Shown here piece after piece: positions 53,177-62,766 of a stretch of 64,000 nt of DNA (position 1 is the stretch's first letter; every line of letters starts with the position of its first letter). The stretch lies in NCBI RefSeq assembly GCF_900112575.1, contig NZ_FOMH01000001.1, forward strand, positions 448,543-512,542, given 5' to 3'. The notes below the pieces were generated by a model. It was given only the letters and a program-made list of their open reading frames with translations. It was not told the DNA's origin and did no database searches. Position numbers and translations under genes: made by a program. The stretch is from Flavobacterium phragmitis (GTDB taxonomy: Bacteria > Bacteroidota > Bacteroidia > Flavobacteriales > Flavobacteriaceae).

Positions 53177-55657
53177 TTAAAATCTGTATGAGAAACTTGC
53201 AACCACGCTTCTAGCATCTTTAGGGTGAACTGTTGACCATCCATCGTAAATGTCTTCATTTGCAATGTTGTTGACTTTTAATGTTAAAGTGTATTTCTCA
53301 GTTCCATAAAAGATAGAAGAGTTTAGTACTGTATATTCTGGAATTGTAAACACTCCAGCTACAGTTCTGTTCATGATTTTATTGTCGCTTGCATAGTTAC
53401 CACCAAAACCTAAACCAAATCCTTTTAACTCACCTTGTGTGAATTTATAGCTAGCCCAAAGGTTTGCTAAATTCTGTGGTCCAGCACTTTCAGGTCTGTG
53501 ATTTACGAAATCTGGCAGTCCTGCAGTTAAAAGAGCATCGTTATAACTGTATCCTAATACAATGTTTAGGCCGTCAATTGGGTTTGCAACAATTTCTGCT
53601 TCAAAACCTTTGTTTCTTTGTGCACCGTTATCATAACTAATCGTAGTTGTTGCTCCATAATCGGTGTAAACCATATCTCTTACTTTAGTATCATAGTAGC
53701 TAAAAGTAGCGTATAATTTTTCTTTGAATACATTTAATTTTGTACCCACTTCAAATTGAGCGGCATGTTCTGGTGAGAATGTTCTAGGTGTTCTAGTTCC
53801 ATCAGCAGCGACATCAGTAATTGGTGATGGGTTTACAAAACCATCCATGTAGTTAGCAAAAATTGAAACTTTATCAAGAATTGGCTGGTAAACTAAACCA
53901 AATTTTGGAGAGAAAGTAGTTTGGTTAAAATCATCAGATTTTGTTGTTACATCTCCTGAATTCATGAAACGGTCTATACGTAAACTTGCCATAGCAGAAA
54001 GGGCAGGCGTGATATTGATTACGTTAGATACATAAGCACTAAAAACTTCTTGTTTTTGTTTGGTGTTGTTTACAGGAACCGTGGATAATGCAGCTTCAGC
54101 ATGAGCTTTTGATAAATTACCATTGTCTCCATTTGTGATATAGTCATTAGGATCTGTAATTCTATATACATTTTCGTTTACAGTTTGTAAAGGATCATTT
54201 CCAATATAAATAAGACTTTCATTGTAAAGATATCCAGATCCATTATCAACTTGCATTCTGTTGAAATAATCTAAACCAGCAACAATTCTGTTTCTTAAGT
54301 TTCCAATTTTAAAATCGCCAATAAAATTTTGCTGAATATCGGTTGTTAATGTTTTAGAATCATTATTTGTAAATGATCTTCCAAGAACAATTCCGTCATT
54401 AATGCCACTAAAATTGCTTGTGATTTCATATAGATAAGCATAGTATCCTAGTGATTTCGCAGAACTTCTTGCAAGAACTGTTTGTGAAGTCCATTGGTCA
54501 GAAATTTTATAATTCATCTGTCCCTGAAGACTATACGATGGTGTTTTAAGTGTTAACTGATTACTAGTGTAAGAACGTTTGTTGTCATATCTCAATTCGT
54601 CAATGTTGTGAACGCGAAGAGGAGAAAAACGATCTAAAAACAACATAGTAGGATTTGTACTTTCACTGCTTAAAAACTCAGTATTAACTAAGAATGATAA
54701 TCTTTCATTCACTTCATAAGAAAGAGAAGGAGCTACAAATAAAGATTTTCTAAAACCTGCATCTTGAAAACTATCCTCATCATGATAAGCAGCATTTATA
54801 CGAAAGTTTACTTTATGTTCGTCGTCAAGAGGAGTGTTAACATCTGCAGTAACTCTGTTTAAACCGTAGCTTCCGGCAGTATAACTTATTTCTCCTCCAA
54901 AATGGTCATAAGGTTTTTTTGTAGTGATGTTGATTAAACCTCCGTAAGAGATTAAACTGCTTCCAAATAAAGTTCCGGATGGGCCTTTGATTACTTCAAT
55001 TTTATCAATATTAGCAGGGTCTAAACTTCCGTTAGATAAACCTGGAAGTCCATTAATCATAGTTGGTTGAACAGCAAATCCTCTTAGAGAGAAATAACCA
55101 GCACCATCTCCGCCACGGCCAGTTGATGCCCAAAGCTGTGTTAAGCCTGGAGAGTTTTTAAGAGCATCATCAAGGTTAGTTACAACTTGTTCTTTTAATA
55201 ACTCGCTGGTAATAGTAGTGTAAACCTGTGGGTTTTCAAGATTTTTAAGAGGTAATCTTGATACTTGCTGTGTTTCTTTACGTGCCAATGGGTTTTTTCT
55301 ATTCCCATTTACTACGATTTCATTTAGTTCCTGAGAATTTTCACTGATTCTAAAGTCTTCTATAATAGAATCACCACTATTTAGGCTAACGCTTTTTTCT
55401 TTTGAAGAGTATCCAATTCCAGAAACTTTAATTACATAGTTTCCAGGTTTGATGTTTTTAATTTCATAGAAACCATTTGCATCTGTAACTGTTCCTATTT
55501 TAGTTCCTTTTAATACTACAGAAACATTGTCTGCAGCTTCATTATTTGTTAAACTAATCTGACCTTTGATGGTTGCTTTTTCTTGGGCTAAAGCTGATAC
55601 GCTAGTCAATAAAGCAAAACAAAAACTCAAAAAAGAAATGGTAAATCTATATTTCAT
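53177..55657 (-). CDS. TonB-dependent siderophore receptor
   Basis: Outer-membrane importer of ferric siderophores, 826 aa. Signal peptide to about residue 24 (ending ALAQEK); carboxypeptidase-regulatory-like domain (about 28-110, with TVTDANGFYEIKNIKPGNYV); TonB-box-like ELNEIVVNG; plug with YFSLRGFAVQPTMINGLPG and DKIEVIKGPSGTLFGSSLISYGGLI; then the barrel ending DARSVVASFSYRF. The aromatic C terminus fits barrel insertion. It lacks an STN domain, so it is not a transducer. The promoter carries repeated TTATTTAGAAT boxes. Confidence 0.94.
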   Translation of the reverse strand: MKYRFTISFLSFCFALLTSVSALAQEKATIKGQISLTNNEAADNVSVVLKGTKIGTVTDANGFYEIKNIKPGNYVIKVSGIGYSSKEKSVSLNSGDSIIEDFRISENSQELNEIVVNGNRKNPLARKETQQVSRLPLKNLENPQVYTTITSELLKEQVVTNLDDALKNSPGLTQLWASTGRGGDGAGYFSLRGFAVQPTMINGLPGLSNGSLDPANIDKIEVIKGPSGTLFGSSLISYGGLINITTKKPYDHFGGEISYTAGSYGLNRVTADVNTPLDDEHKVNFRINAAYHDEDSFQDAGFRKSLFVAPSLSYEVNERLSFLVNTEFLSSESTNPTMLFLDRFSPLRVHNIDELRYDNKRSYTSNQLTLKTPSYSLQGQMNYKISDQWTSQTVLARSSAKSLGYYAYLYEITSNFSGINDGIVLGRSFTNNDSKTLTTDIQQNFIGDFKIGNLRNRIVAGLDYFNRMQVDNGSGYLYNESLIYIGNDPLQTVNENVYRITDPNDYITNGDNGNLSKAHAEAALSTVPVNNTKQKQEVFSAYVSNVINITPALSAMASLRIDRFMNSGDVTTKSDDFNQTTFSPKFGLVYQPILDKVSIFANYMDGFVNPSPITDVAADGTRTPRTFSPEHAAQFEVGTKLNVFKEKLYATFSYYDTKVRDMVYTDYGATTTISYDNGAQRNKGFEAEIVANPIDGLNIVLGYSYNDALLTAGLPDFVNHRPESAGPQNLANLWASYKFTQGELKGFGLGFGGNYASDNKIMNRTVAGVFTIPEYTVLNSSIFYGTEKYTLTLKVNNIANEDIYDGWSTVHPKDARSVVASFSYRF

Positions 55658-55658
55658 T

Positions 55659-55669
55659 TTATTTAGAAT
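55659..55669. promoter_or_regulatory. Iron-box-like half site near the receptor start
   Basis: TTATTTAGAAT lies between the -7 box and the start codon; the same 11 bases occur in reverse orientation inside the palindrome at 55722-55738. Confidence 0.45.
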
Positions 55670-55683
55670 TGATTTTAATAGCG

Positions 55684-55714
55684 CAAATGTAGTAGTTGAT
55701 TGCTAATAATACAA
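55684..55714 (-). promoter_or_regulatory. Promoter of the siderophore receptor gene
   Basis: Read on the minus strand: TTG (55714-55712), 20-base spacer, TACATTTG (55691-55684). Good consensus fit, 27 bases before the start codon. Confidence 0.7.
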
Positions 55715-55721
55715 GCTATCC

Positions 55722-55738
55722 TTATTTATTCTAAATAA
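55722..55738. promoter_or_regulatory. Palindromic operator-like site upstream of the receptor promoter
   Basis: TTATTTATTCTAAATAA has perfect 7-base arms, 8 bases upstream of the -33 box. Placement suits an iron-responsive regulator; which one (Fur or DtxR type) cannot be told. Confidence 0.5.
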
Positions 55739-55820
55739 AATTTTTTTCAAAGGGTAAAATTTACGTTAATGTAAAAAATTAACAGCTTAAGCTAAAATTA
55801 AGACAGTATTAAGAAAAAAA

Positions 55821-55848
55821 AACCTGTTCAAATTGATGAACAGGTTTT
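55821..55848 (-). terminator. Terminator of odhA-odhB
   Basis: AAACCTGTTCA and TGAACAGGTTT pair perfectly around a 6-base loop; the minus-strand transcript continues with U8. It is 26 bases past the odhB stop. Confidence 0.9.
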
Positions 55849-55873
55849 TGAGTATTGTTGAAAATTATTACAA

Positions 55874-57118
55874 TTACAATTCTAAAGCACGTTTAGCATC
55901 GCCATTCATTAATAATTCTACTGGATTTTCTAAAGCTTCTTTAACAGCAACCAAGAAACCAACAGACTCACGTCCGTCAATAATTCTGTGGTCGTAAGAA
56001 AGCGCTACATACATCATTGGGTGGATTTCCACTTTTCCATTTACAGCGATTGGACGCTCGATGATGTTGTGCATTCCTAAGATTCCTGATTGAGGAGGGT
56101 TGATGATTGGAGTAGATAACATACTTCCGAAAACTCCACCATTTGTGATTGTGAAAGTTCCTCCAGTCATATCGTCAACTGTAATTTGACCGTCACGAGC
56201 TCTTAAAGCTAATCTTTTGATTTCAGCTTCAATTCCACGGAAAGTTAATAATTCAGCATTACGAACAACAGGAACCATTAATCCTTTTGGTCCAGAAACT
56301 GCGATTGAGATGTCAGCAAAATCATAAGCGATTTTGTAATCACCATCCATCATTGAGTTAACATCTGGATATAATTGTAAAGCTCTTGTAACTGCTTTTG
56401 TAAAGAATGACATGAAACCTAAACCAAGACCACCATGTTTTGCTTTGAACGCATCTTTGTATTCGTTACGAATTTGGTTGATTGGCGTCATATTTACTTC
56501 GTTGAAAGTAGTAAGCATAGCAGTTTCATTTTTAGCTGAAACTAATCTTTCTGCTACTTTACGACGTAACATTGATAATTTTGTACGCTCAGTTCCACGG
56601 CTTCCACCAGTTGGAGTTCCCATAGAAGGTACTGCATTTACAGCATCATCTTTAGTAATTCTTCCGCCTTTACCAGTTCCTGTTACAGTTGCTGGAGCAA
56701 TATTTTTCTCGTCTAATATTTTTCTTGCTGCTGGAGATGGAGTTCCCGCTGCGTAACTTGTAGCTGCAGGAGCTTGTGCTGGTTCAGCCTTTGGAGCCTC
56801 AGCTTTTACTTCAGCTTTAGGAGCTTCCGCTTTTGGCGCTTCTGTTGCTGGAGCTGCTGCTGCACCATCTGCTGGTTTAGCTGCATCTGTATCAATTAAA
56901 CAAACTACAGCACCTACTGCTACTGTATCACCTTCTTCAGCTTTTAGTGTAATTACACCGCTCATTTCAGCAGGTAATTCAAGAGTAGCTTTATCTGAAT
57001 CAACTTCAGCAATTGCTTGATCTTTTTCTACATAATCTCCGTCTTTTACTAACCAAGTTGCAATCTCAACTTCTTTTATTGACTCCCCTGGTGATGGGAC
57101 TTTCATTTCTAAAATCAT
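55874..57118 (-). CDS. odhB: Dihydrolipoyllysine succinyltransferase (E2 of 2-oxoglutarate dehydrogenase)
   Basis: Transfers succinyl groups to CoA in the TCA cycle. One lipoyl domain (1-77) with lipoyl Lys43 in [11 protein letters not shown]; Ala/Pro/Lys linker (about 80-120) made of EAPKAE repeats; E3/E1-binding domain (about 125-160, [13 protein letters not shown]); catalytic core (about 185-414) with His377 and Asp381 in [10 protein letters not shown]. The 414-residue length is typical. It follows odhA by 75 bases, a spacer that contains a perfect palindrome. Confidence 0.96.
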   Translation of the reverse strand: MILEMKVPSPGESIKEVEIATWLVKDGDYVEKDQAIAEVDSDKATLELPAEMSGVITLKAEEGDTVAVGAVVCLIDTDAAKPADGAAAAPATEAPKAEAPKAEVKAEAPKAEPAQAPAATSYAAGTPSPAARKILDEKNIAPATVTGTGKGGRITKDDAVNAVPSMGTPTGGSRGTERTKLSMLRRKVAERLVSAKNETAMLTTFNEVNMTPINQIRNEYKDAFKAKHGGLGLGFMSFFTKAVTRALQLYPDVNSMMDGDYKIAYDFADISIAVSGPKGLMVPVVRNAELLTFRGIEAEIKRLALRARDGQITVDDMTGGTFTITNGGVFGSMLSTPIINPPQSGILGMHNIIERPIAVNGKVEIHPMMYVALSYDHRIIDGRESVGFLVAVKEALENPVELLMNGDAKRALEL

Positions 57119-57145
57119 CTTATTTCTTTGTTTAAGGTTTTTATG

Positions 57146-57177
57146 GTTTCAATCCCGATAGTTATCGGGATTGAAAC
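57146..57177. repeat. CCCGATA palindrome between odhA and odhB
   Basis: GTTTCAATCCCGATA and TATCGGGATTGAAAC are perfect 15-base arms separated by GT. A shorter relative lies past the other end of odhA at 60644-60661. It may act as an intercistronic hairpin. Confidence 0.75.
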
Positions 57178-57193
57178 TTGAAACATTTTTTTA

Positions 57194-59968
57194 TTATCTG
57201 AATAAATTTTTATCGAATACCATTCTAATTGCATCTGCGTGACGACGTTTTGCACGTGTGTAGCTTCCTGATGCAGGAGCAGAATATGCTTTTAATGAAG
57301 CTAATCTCCATTTTACAAGATCAAAGTTCATTAACATAAAACTGTAAGCTCCCATGTTCTTAGGTTCTTCTTGCGCCCAAACATAATCATCTGCATTTGG
57401 ATACTTCGCGATGATTTCTTTAATCTGCTCAACTGGGAAAGGGAATAATTGCTCGATACGAACAACTGCAACGTCATTTCTTCCGTTGTTTTCTCTTTCA
57501 GCGACAATATCATAATAGAATTTACCTGTACAGAAAACCAAAGTTTTTACTTTCTTTTTATCTACAGTATTGTCATCAATTGTTTCTTGGAAGCTTCCAT
57601 TTGCTAATTCATCCACAGTAGATACGCATCTTGGATCACGTAGTAAACTTTTTGGAGAAAAAACTACTAACGGTTTACGGAAGTTTGTTTTCATTTGTCT
57701 TCTCAACAAGTGGAAGAAGTTAGCAGGCGTTGTACAATCTGCCACATACATATTATGCCTTGCACAAAGTTGTAAGTAACGTTCCATTCTTGCAGAAGAG
57801 TGTTCAGCTCCTTGACCTTCGTATCCATGAGGCAATAACATCACGATACCGTTTTGGTTGTTCCATTTATCTTCTCCACAAGAAATATATTGGTCAATCA
57901 TGATTTGAGCACCGTTAGAGAAATCTCCAAATTGTGCTTCCCAGATGGTTAAGGCTTTTGGGTTTGCTAATGCATATCCGTAATCAAAACCTAAAACTCC
58001 ATACTCAGATAAAAGAGAGTTGAATACGCCAAAGTTTCCTTTTTTGTTTTCAATTCCGTTCAACAAAATTACTTCTTCTTCAGAATCTTCCACTTTAACT
58101 ACAGCATGACGGTGAGAGAAAGTACCACGCTCAACGTCCTGACCAGAAATACGAACATCAAATCCTTCTGTTAAAAGAGATCCGTAAGCCAATGCTTCTG
58201 CAGTTCCCCAGTCTAGTGTATTGTTGTCGTATCCAACTTTTCTGTCTGTAACAATTTTAGTGATTTTGTTGATGAACTTTTTGTCTTCCGGTAAAGTTGA
58301 GATTGTGTTGATGATAGAATCTAATCCTTCTTTAGCGAAAGTAGTATCCACTTTTTGAAGCATTTGCGTATCTGTTACCTGAACAAATCCTTCCCATTCG
58401 TTTTTCATGAATGGCGTAATGATAGTCAAATCTTTTTTACGAGAAGCTTCTAAGTTTTCTTCTAAAGCAGATTTGTATTGTTTTTCTAAACCATTCACAT
58501 AAGAAGCATCGATTACGCCTTCAGATAATAATTTCTCAGCGTAAATGTCTCTTGGGTTTTTGTGTTTAGCAATGATTTTGTATAAAACTGGCTGTGTGAA
58601 ACGAGGTTCGTCACCTTCGTTATGTCCATATTTTCTATATCCTAACAAATCAATAAATACGTCACGTCCAAACTGCATTCTGTAATCTAATGCAAAAGAT
58701 ACAGCATGTACAACGGCCTCAGCATCGTCAGCATTTACGTGTAATACTGGAGATAAAGTTACTTTGGCAACGTCTGTACAATAAGTAGAAGAACGAGCGT
58801 CTAAATAGTTAGTTGTAAATCCAACTTGGTTGTTGATTACAATATGGATTGTTCCTCCAGTTTTGTAACCGTCTAATTGTGCCATTTGAATGATTTCATA
58901 CAAAATACCTTGACCTGCGATAGCAGCATCTCCGTGAACGGCGATTGGTAATACTTTAGAGAAATCATCGGCAAAATATTTATCTTGTTTTGCTCTTGTG
59001 ATGCCTTCAATTACAGCTCCAACCGTTTCTAAGTGAGAAGGGTTTGGTGCTAAATTGATGTTGATGCTTTTTCCTGATCTTGTTTTTCTGTCTGCAGTAA
59101 GACCTAAGTGGTATTTTACGTCACCGTCAAAATATTCTTGATCGTAATCTTTTCCGTCAAACTCACCAAAGATATCTTGAGTAGATTTCCCGAAGATGTT
59201 TGCCAAAACGTTCAAACGACCACGATGAGCCATTCCCATTACGAATTGTTCAACACCTTTTTCTGCAGCTTGCTCAATTAAAGCATCTAAAGCTGGGATG
59301 ATAGATTCTCCACCTTCTAATGAGAAACGTTTTTGTCCAACGTATTTAGTGTGAAGGAAGTTCTCAAAAGATACAGCTTCGTTTAATTTATTTAAGATAG
59401 TTTTCTTTTCTTCTGTAGAGAAATTTGGCTGATTAACATTTACAGACAATTTATCCTGAATCCATTTTACAACGCCAGGATTTCTAATATACATATATTC
59501 AATACCAATATGCTGGCAGTAAATAGTTTTAAGGCGGTTTACAATATCTTGTAAAGAAGATGGTTGCATTCCGATTGTCTGAGCAGCATCAAAAACAGTT
59601 GAAAGATCAGCCGCAGATAATCCGAAGTTCTCGATATCTAAAGTTGGCGAAGATTGTCTGCGGTCACGAACAGGATTTGTCTTCGTGAATAAATGCCCGC
59701 GCGTACGGTATCCGTCAATTAATTTCAGAACGTTGAATTCTTTTTTTAGTTTTTCTGAAACCTGACTGTAATCTGTGTTATCGCTAGTCACGTACTCAAC
59801 GATAGTTTGCACTGGATTTTCGTCGTTATAAGTTGTTTGTCCAAAGTCGAAACCTTGAAAGAAACTTCTCCAGCTAGGCTCAACGCTGTCTGGGTTAACT
59901 AAATATTGATCGTATAATTGTGCAAAGAACTCGGTATGCGCTGCGTTTAAAAATGAAAACCTATCCAT
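57194..59968 (-). CDS. odhA: 2-oxoglutarate dehydrogenase E1 component
   Basis: Thiamine-diphosphate-dependent decarboxylation of 2-oxoglutarate. N-terminal helix FFAQLYDQYLVNPDSVEPSW; then FSLEGGESIIPALDALI, GMAHRGRLNVL, PNPSHLETVGAVIEG, the ThDP motif GDAAIAGQGILYE (GDG-like) to IVINNQVGFTTN, and RKYGHNEGDEPRFTQP; and the C-terminal transketolase part with RGTFSHRHAV and LPHGYEGQGAEHSSARMER. Start chosen at 59968 (MDRFSFLNAAHTEF, 924 aa). The longer frame from 60022 would begin upstream of the TACTTTTG box at 60012-60005. Confidence 0.97.
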   Translation of the reverse strand: MDRFSFLNAAHTEFFAQLYDQYLVNPDSVEPSWRSFFQGFDFGQTTYNDENPVQTIVEYVTSDNTDYSQVSEKLKKEFNVLKLIDGYRTRGHLFTKTNPVRDRRQSSPTLDIENFGLSAADLSTVFDAAQTIGMQPSSLQDIVNRLKTIYCQHIGIEYMYIRNPGVVKWIQDKLSVNVNQPNFSTEEKKTILNKLNEAVSFENFLHTKYVGQKRFSLEGGESIIPALDALIEQAAEKGVEQFVMGMAHRGRLNVLANIFGKSTQDIFGEFDGKDYDQEYFDGDVKYHLGLTADRKTRSGKSININLAPNPSHLETVGAVIEGITRAKQDKYFADDFSKVLPIAVHGDAAIAGQGILYEIIQMAQLDGYKTGGTIHIVINNQVGFTTNYLDARSSTYCTDVAKVTLSPVLHVNADDAEAVVHAVSFALDYRMQFGRDVFIDLLGYRKYGHNEGDEPRFTQPVLYKIIAKHKNPRDIYAEKLLSEGVIDASYVNGLEKQYKSALEENLEASRKKDLTIITPFMKNEWEGFVQVTDTQMLQKVDTTFAKEGLDSIINTISTLPEDKKFINKITKIVTDRKVGYDNNTLDWGTAEALAYGSLLTEGFDVRISGQDVERGTFSHRHAVVKVEDSEEEVILLNGIENKKGNFGVFNSLLSEYGVLGFDYGYALANPKALTIWEAQFGDFSNGAQIMIDQYISCGEDKWNNQNGIVMLLPHGYEGQGAEHSSARMERYLQLCARHNMYVADCTTPANFFHLLRRQMKTNFRKPLVVFSPKSLLRDPRCVSTVDELANGSFQETIDDNTVDKKKVKTLVFCTGKFYYDIVAERENNGRNDVAVVRIEQLFPFPVEQIKEIIAKYPNADDYVWAQEEPKNMGAYSFMLMNFDLVKWRLASLKAYSAPASGSYTRAKRRHADAIRMVFDKNLFR

Positions 59969-60004
59969 AATATGAGTGAATATACTTTTTGTTATATAGA
60001 AAGG

Positions 60005-60012
60005 CAAAAGTA
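60005..60012 (-). promoter_or_regulatory. -7 box of odhA-odhB
   Basis: TACTTTTG on the minus strand, 36 bases before the chosen start. No convincing -33 box seen. Confidence 0.5.
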
Positions 60013-60084
60013 CAACAATCACATTTATTTAAATCTTTTTTTTACGTACTTTTACGTAAAAATTTGTTAAAATAAACGTTAACT

Positions 60085-60636
60085 ATGAATAAAAATCAAA
60101 TTTCAATCGTTTTCAATTTCTTTTTTGTGATTTTGGCTGTTTTATTTTCAACGAATGTCTCAGGACAGCAAAAATATGTTATAGATAATAGTAATCACTT
60201 TTGGGACAAAGTTCAATTTGGAGGCGGATTGGGTCTAGGATTTGGTTCCGGATATACCGATATTTCTGTAATGCCTAGTGCAATTTATAACGTAAACCCA
60301 ATTGTTGCTGTTGGAGTTGGACTGCAATTTGGCTATTTAAATTCGAGAAATTATTATGAATCGTACGTTTATGGCGGAAGTTTAATCACACTTGTGAATC
60401 CCATTCCAGAAATTCAACTATCTGCAGAGTTGGAACAAGTTAAAGTAGATACTAGATACGAATCGAATATTAACAGACCCGCTTTTTCAGATAGTTATTG
60501 GAATACTGCATTATATTTGGGCGCTGGTTACAGAACAGGAAATGTTACTATTGGTGCTCGTTACGACGTTTTGTATGATCCGAATAAAAGTCTTTACGGA
60601 TCTGGATTTATGCCTTTCGTGAGAGTTTATTTTTAA
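60085..60636 (+). CDS. Predicted outer-membrane beta-barrel-like protein of unknown function
   Basis: The signal peptide ends near NVSGQQK. The mature 150 residues alternate in the manner of short amphipathic strands: KVQFGGGLGLGFGSGYTDI, MPSAIYNVNPIVAVGVGLQF, TALYLGAGYRTGNVTIGARY. They end in FMPFVRVYF with a terminal aromatic residue, the signature for barrel assembly. It sits head to head with odhA; in Flavobacteria such genes are sometimes mislabelled alpha-ketoglutarate decarboxylase because of this neighbour. No enzyme motif is present. Confidence 0.75.
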   Translation: MNKNQISIVFNFFFVILAVLFSTNVSGQQKYVIDNSNHFWDKVQFGGGLGLGFGSGYTDISVMPSAIYNVNPIVAVGVGLQFGYLNSRNYYESYVYGGSLITLVNPIPEIQLSAELEQVKVDTRYESNINRPAFSDSYWNTALYLGAGYRTGNVTIGARYDVLYDPNKSLYGSGFMPFVRVYF

Positions 60637-60643
60637 ATTGCTA

Positions 60644-60661
60644 TCCCGATAGTCATCGGGA
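60644..60661. repeat. CCCGAT palindrome
   Basis: TCCCGAT-AGTC-ATCGGGA, 7-base perfect arms; related to 57146-57177. It lies just after the barrel-like gene. Confidence 0.65.
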
Positions 60662-60691
60662 CTGAGATACTAAGATTCTAAGTTTTTTAGT

Positions 60692-61201
60692 ATGAATTAT
60701 TATACTTATTGGTCCATTTCTGAATTGCCATCGAACACAAGGTCTTTTAGCGTATTTTTTTGGGTTGCAATTTTCTCTTTTATTCTTTGGGCTTTGATTA
60801 AAAAGTTTAAAAGAGGAAATGATGATTATGAAAAAGTGATATTATTGTGGACAATTGGTCTAGTTTTTAGTATATCAACAATTATGTTTTTCTATCTACA
60901 ATTTTATACAACAGATACTACAGAGAAAAGAATTCAGAATCTTTTTAATTCTCCCAATGTATTAGTGGTTGAAGGGAAAATTTCCAATTTAGAAAGCTTT
61001 AGGCCGATTTCTCGAAGAAAATCTGTTACGATAGAAAAGTTTAAAGTCGATTCTATTGATTTTCAATATGAAGATGCTTTATTAGGAGGTTTTAATACTT
61101 TTACTAAAGCTAATAATGGGGTGCTTAAGAATGGTGTAAATGTGAGAATAACTTATGGGAAAAGGTATCATGAGATTTTAAAAGTGGAAATTGCTCAATA
61201 A
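60692..61201 (+). CDS. Two-helix membrane protein of unknown function
   Basis: The 169-residue protein has helices at about 22-42 (FFWVAIFSFILWALI) and 52-75 (VILLWTIGLVFSISTIMFFYL). A soluble domain (about 90-169) follows, with VLVVEGKISNLESFRPISRRKSVTIEKF and NGVNVRITYGKRYHEILKVEI, an OB-like beta pattern. It resembles small Bacteroidota proteins with a single soluble beta domain after two helices, but I recognise no named family. Confidence 0.7.
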   Translation: MNYYTYWSISELPSNTRSFSVFFWVAIFSFILWALIKKFKRGNDDYEKVILLWTIGLVFSISTIMFFYLQFYTTDTTEKRIQNLFNSPNVLVVEGKISNLESFRPISRRKSVTIEKFKVDSIDFQYEDALLGGFNTFTKANNGVLKNGVNVRITYGKRYHEILKVEIAQ

Positions 61202-61231
61202 ATAAAAAGCCTTTGTCACTTTGTATCTTTC

Positions 61232-61585
61232 TCACTTATAATAATTCCTAAACCAAACCTTCTGCCATTCTCTTTTTAAAATCAAAAACGCAACTTGTTC
61301 CGCTAGAATTACTAAATCTGATCCATCGAGTTGTTTGATTTCGTTTTCGGGAACATCAATAATGTAAAGCAGATTTAAATATTCAGCAAATTTGTACTGA
61401 ATCATTCTGTAAATCTTTTCATGAAGCTGAATTTTCAGTTCGTCAGGAGAAATGCTTAATGGAAAATCAATTCCTTCATTTGCCAGATTAAAATCTTTAT
61501 TGATCTGTTCGATTAAGTTTAGATATAAAGTCTCTGCCTGCGCTTGCGCTAATAATGATTCGGTATTTACTGGTGCTACAAACAT
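61232..61585 (-). CDS. Conserved helical protein of unknown function
   Basis: The 117-residue cytoplasmic protein is mostly helical (ETLYLNLIEQINKDFNLANE, LHEKIYRMIQYKFAEYLNLLYIIDVPENEI). The C-terminal part LVILAEQVAFLILKREWQKVWFRN is rich in aromatic and basic residues. It lies 51 bases after the polyprenyl synthetase gene on the same strand, so cotranscription is likely. No family or motif recognised. A TCTAAAAT heptamer run fills the gap. Confidence 0.7.
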   Translation of the reverse strand: MFVAPVNTESLLAQAQAETLYLNLIEQINKDFNLANEGIDFPLSISPDELKIQLHEKIYRMIQYKFAEYLNLLYIIDVPENEIKQLDGSDLVILAEQVAFLILKREWQKVWFRNYYK

Positions 61586-61636
61586 AATTATTTTAGATTT
61601 TAGACTTTAGATTGTAGATTTACTGAAAACTGAACA

Positions 61637-62611
61637 CTAAACTTTACGTCCCATTAAATTTTCGCCAAAAGTCCTTAAAACATCTTTCTTTTCAGCGTTG
61701 ATTTCCATTTTTTCCAAAGTTTCAAAAGCTTTTAAAGTATACATTTCGATAGCATCTTGTGTTGCTTTTGAAGCTCCTGATGCATTAAAAATAGCTTTTG
61801 CAGTTTCTATTTTTTCGGTATTATCCTCTAATTGTAAAGTAAACAATTGCTCTAATTCTGAAGCTTTTTCTTTTGAAGAAAATTCCAGAGCTTTTAGGTA
61901 TAAATAGGTTTTTTTGTTTTCGATTATATCGCCTCCAACTTGTTTTCCGAAAGTTTCCGGATCTCCAAAAGCATCCAGATAATCGTCCTGTAATTGGAAA
62001 GCTAATCCTAAATTCAATCCGAAATCATAAATTAAATCGGCTTCATTTTCAGATGTTTTGGCTACAATCGCGCCCATTTTCATGGCGGCGGCAACTAAAA
62101 CAGCTGTTTTGTATTCAATCATCTTGAGATATTCCGGAATCGTAACATCTTTACGAGTTTCAAAATCCACGTCCCATTGCTGGCCTTCGCAAACTTCAAG
62201 AGCTGTTTTGCTGAATAATTTTGCTAGATTTCTAAAGACATTTGGTTCGTATTGTTCAAAGTATTGATACGCCAAAATCAGCATCGCATCGCCAGAAAGG
62301 ATTCCTGTATTTAAATTCCATTTTTCATGAACCGTTACTTGGCCTCTTCGCAAAGGTGCATCATCCATTATGTCATCATGAACAAGTGAGAAATTATGAA
62401 AAACTTCTACAGCCATAGCTGCAGGAAGAGCAACGGAATAATCAGTATTAAAAACTTCTGCCGCCATTAAAGTTAAAACCGGGCGAATTCGTTTTCCTCC
62501 AAGCCCTAAAATATATTCAATCGGTTCATAGAGATTTACAGGTTCTTTGTGAATATTTTGTTTTTTTAAATAATCAATAAAAAAATCCTGGTACTGACTA
62601 ATATCGTGCAT
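61637..62611 (-). CDS. Polyprenyl diphosphate synthase
   Basis: Builds a trans-isoprenoid chain from allylic diphosphate and isopentenyl diphosphate, probably for quinone or undecaprenyl supply. First aspartate-rich motif in SLVHDDIMDDAPLRRGQ (DDIMD), second in QLQDDYLDAFGDP (DDYLD), and the GGKRIRPVL lysine/arginine site. Start taken at 62611 (MHDISQYQDFF, 324 aa) rather than the ATG at 62653, whose extra 14 residues do not look conserved. Product chain length cannot be read off. Confidence 0.93.
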   Translation of the reverse strand: MHDISQYQDFFIDYLKKQNIHKEPVNLYEPIEYILGLGGKRIRPVLTLMAAEVFNTDYSVALPAAMAVEVFHNFSLVHDDIMDDAPLRRGQVTVHEKWNLNTGILSGDAMLILAYQYFEQYEPNVFRNLAKLFSKTALEVCEGQQWDVDFETRKDVTIPEYLKMIEYKTAVLVAAAMKMGAIVAKTSENEADLIYDFGLNLGLAFQLQDDYLDAFGDPETFGKQVGGDIIENKKTYLYLKALEFSSKEKASELEQLFTLQLEDNTEKIETAKAIFNASGASKATQDAIEMYTLKAFETLEKMEINAEKKDVLRTFGENLMGRKV

Positions 62612-62766
62612 AAAATGAAATTCTGATTTTCGAGCCTCAAAGATACAATTCAATTATGAATTATTGCTTTCTAAATTTTAAATGCTGTTAAAACTTTAAA
62701 AGGATTAAATAAAAAGCGCTAAGAATGAATTTGTTAAAATATTTTCTAAAAAACTTGGAAACTTTT

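Noticed and set aside
60085..60636. Alpha-ketoglutarate decarboxylase
   Set aside because: Nothing in the sequence supports an enzyme; the name sometimes given to such genes derives from the adjacent odhA.
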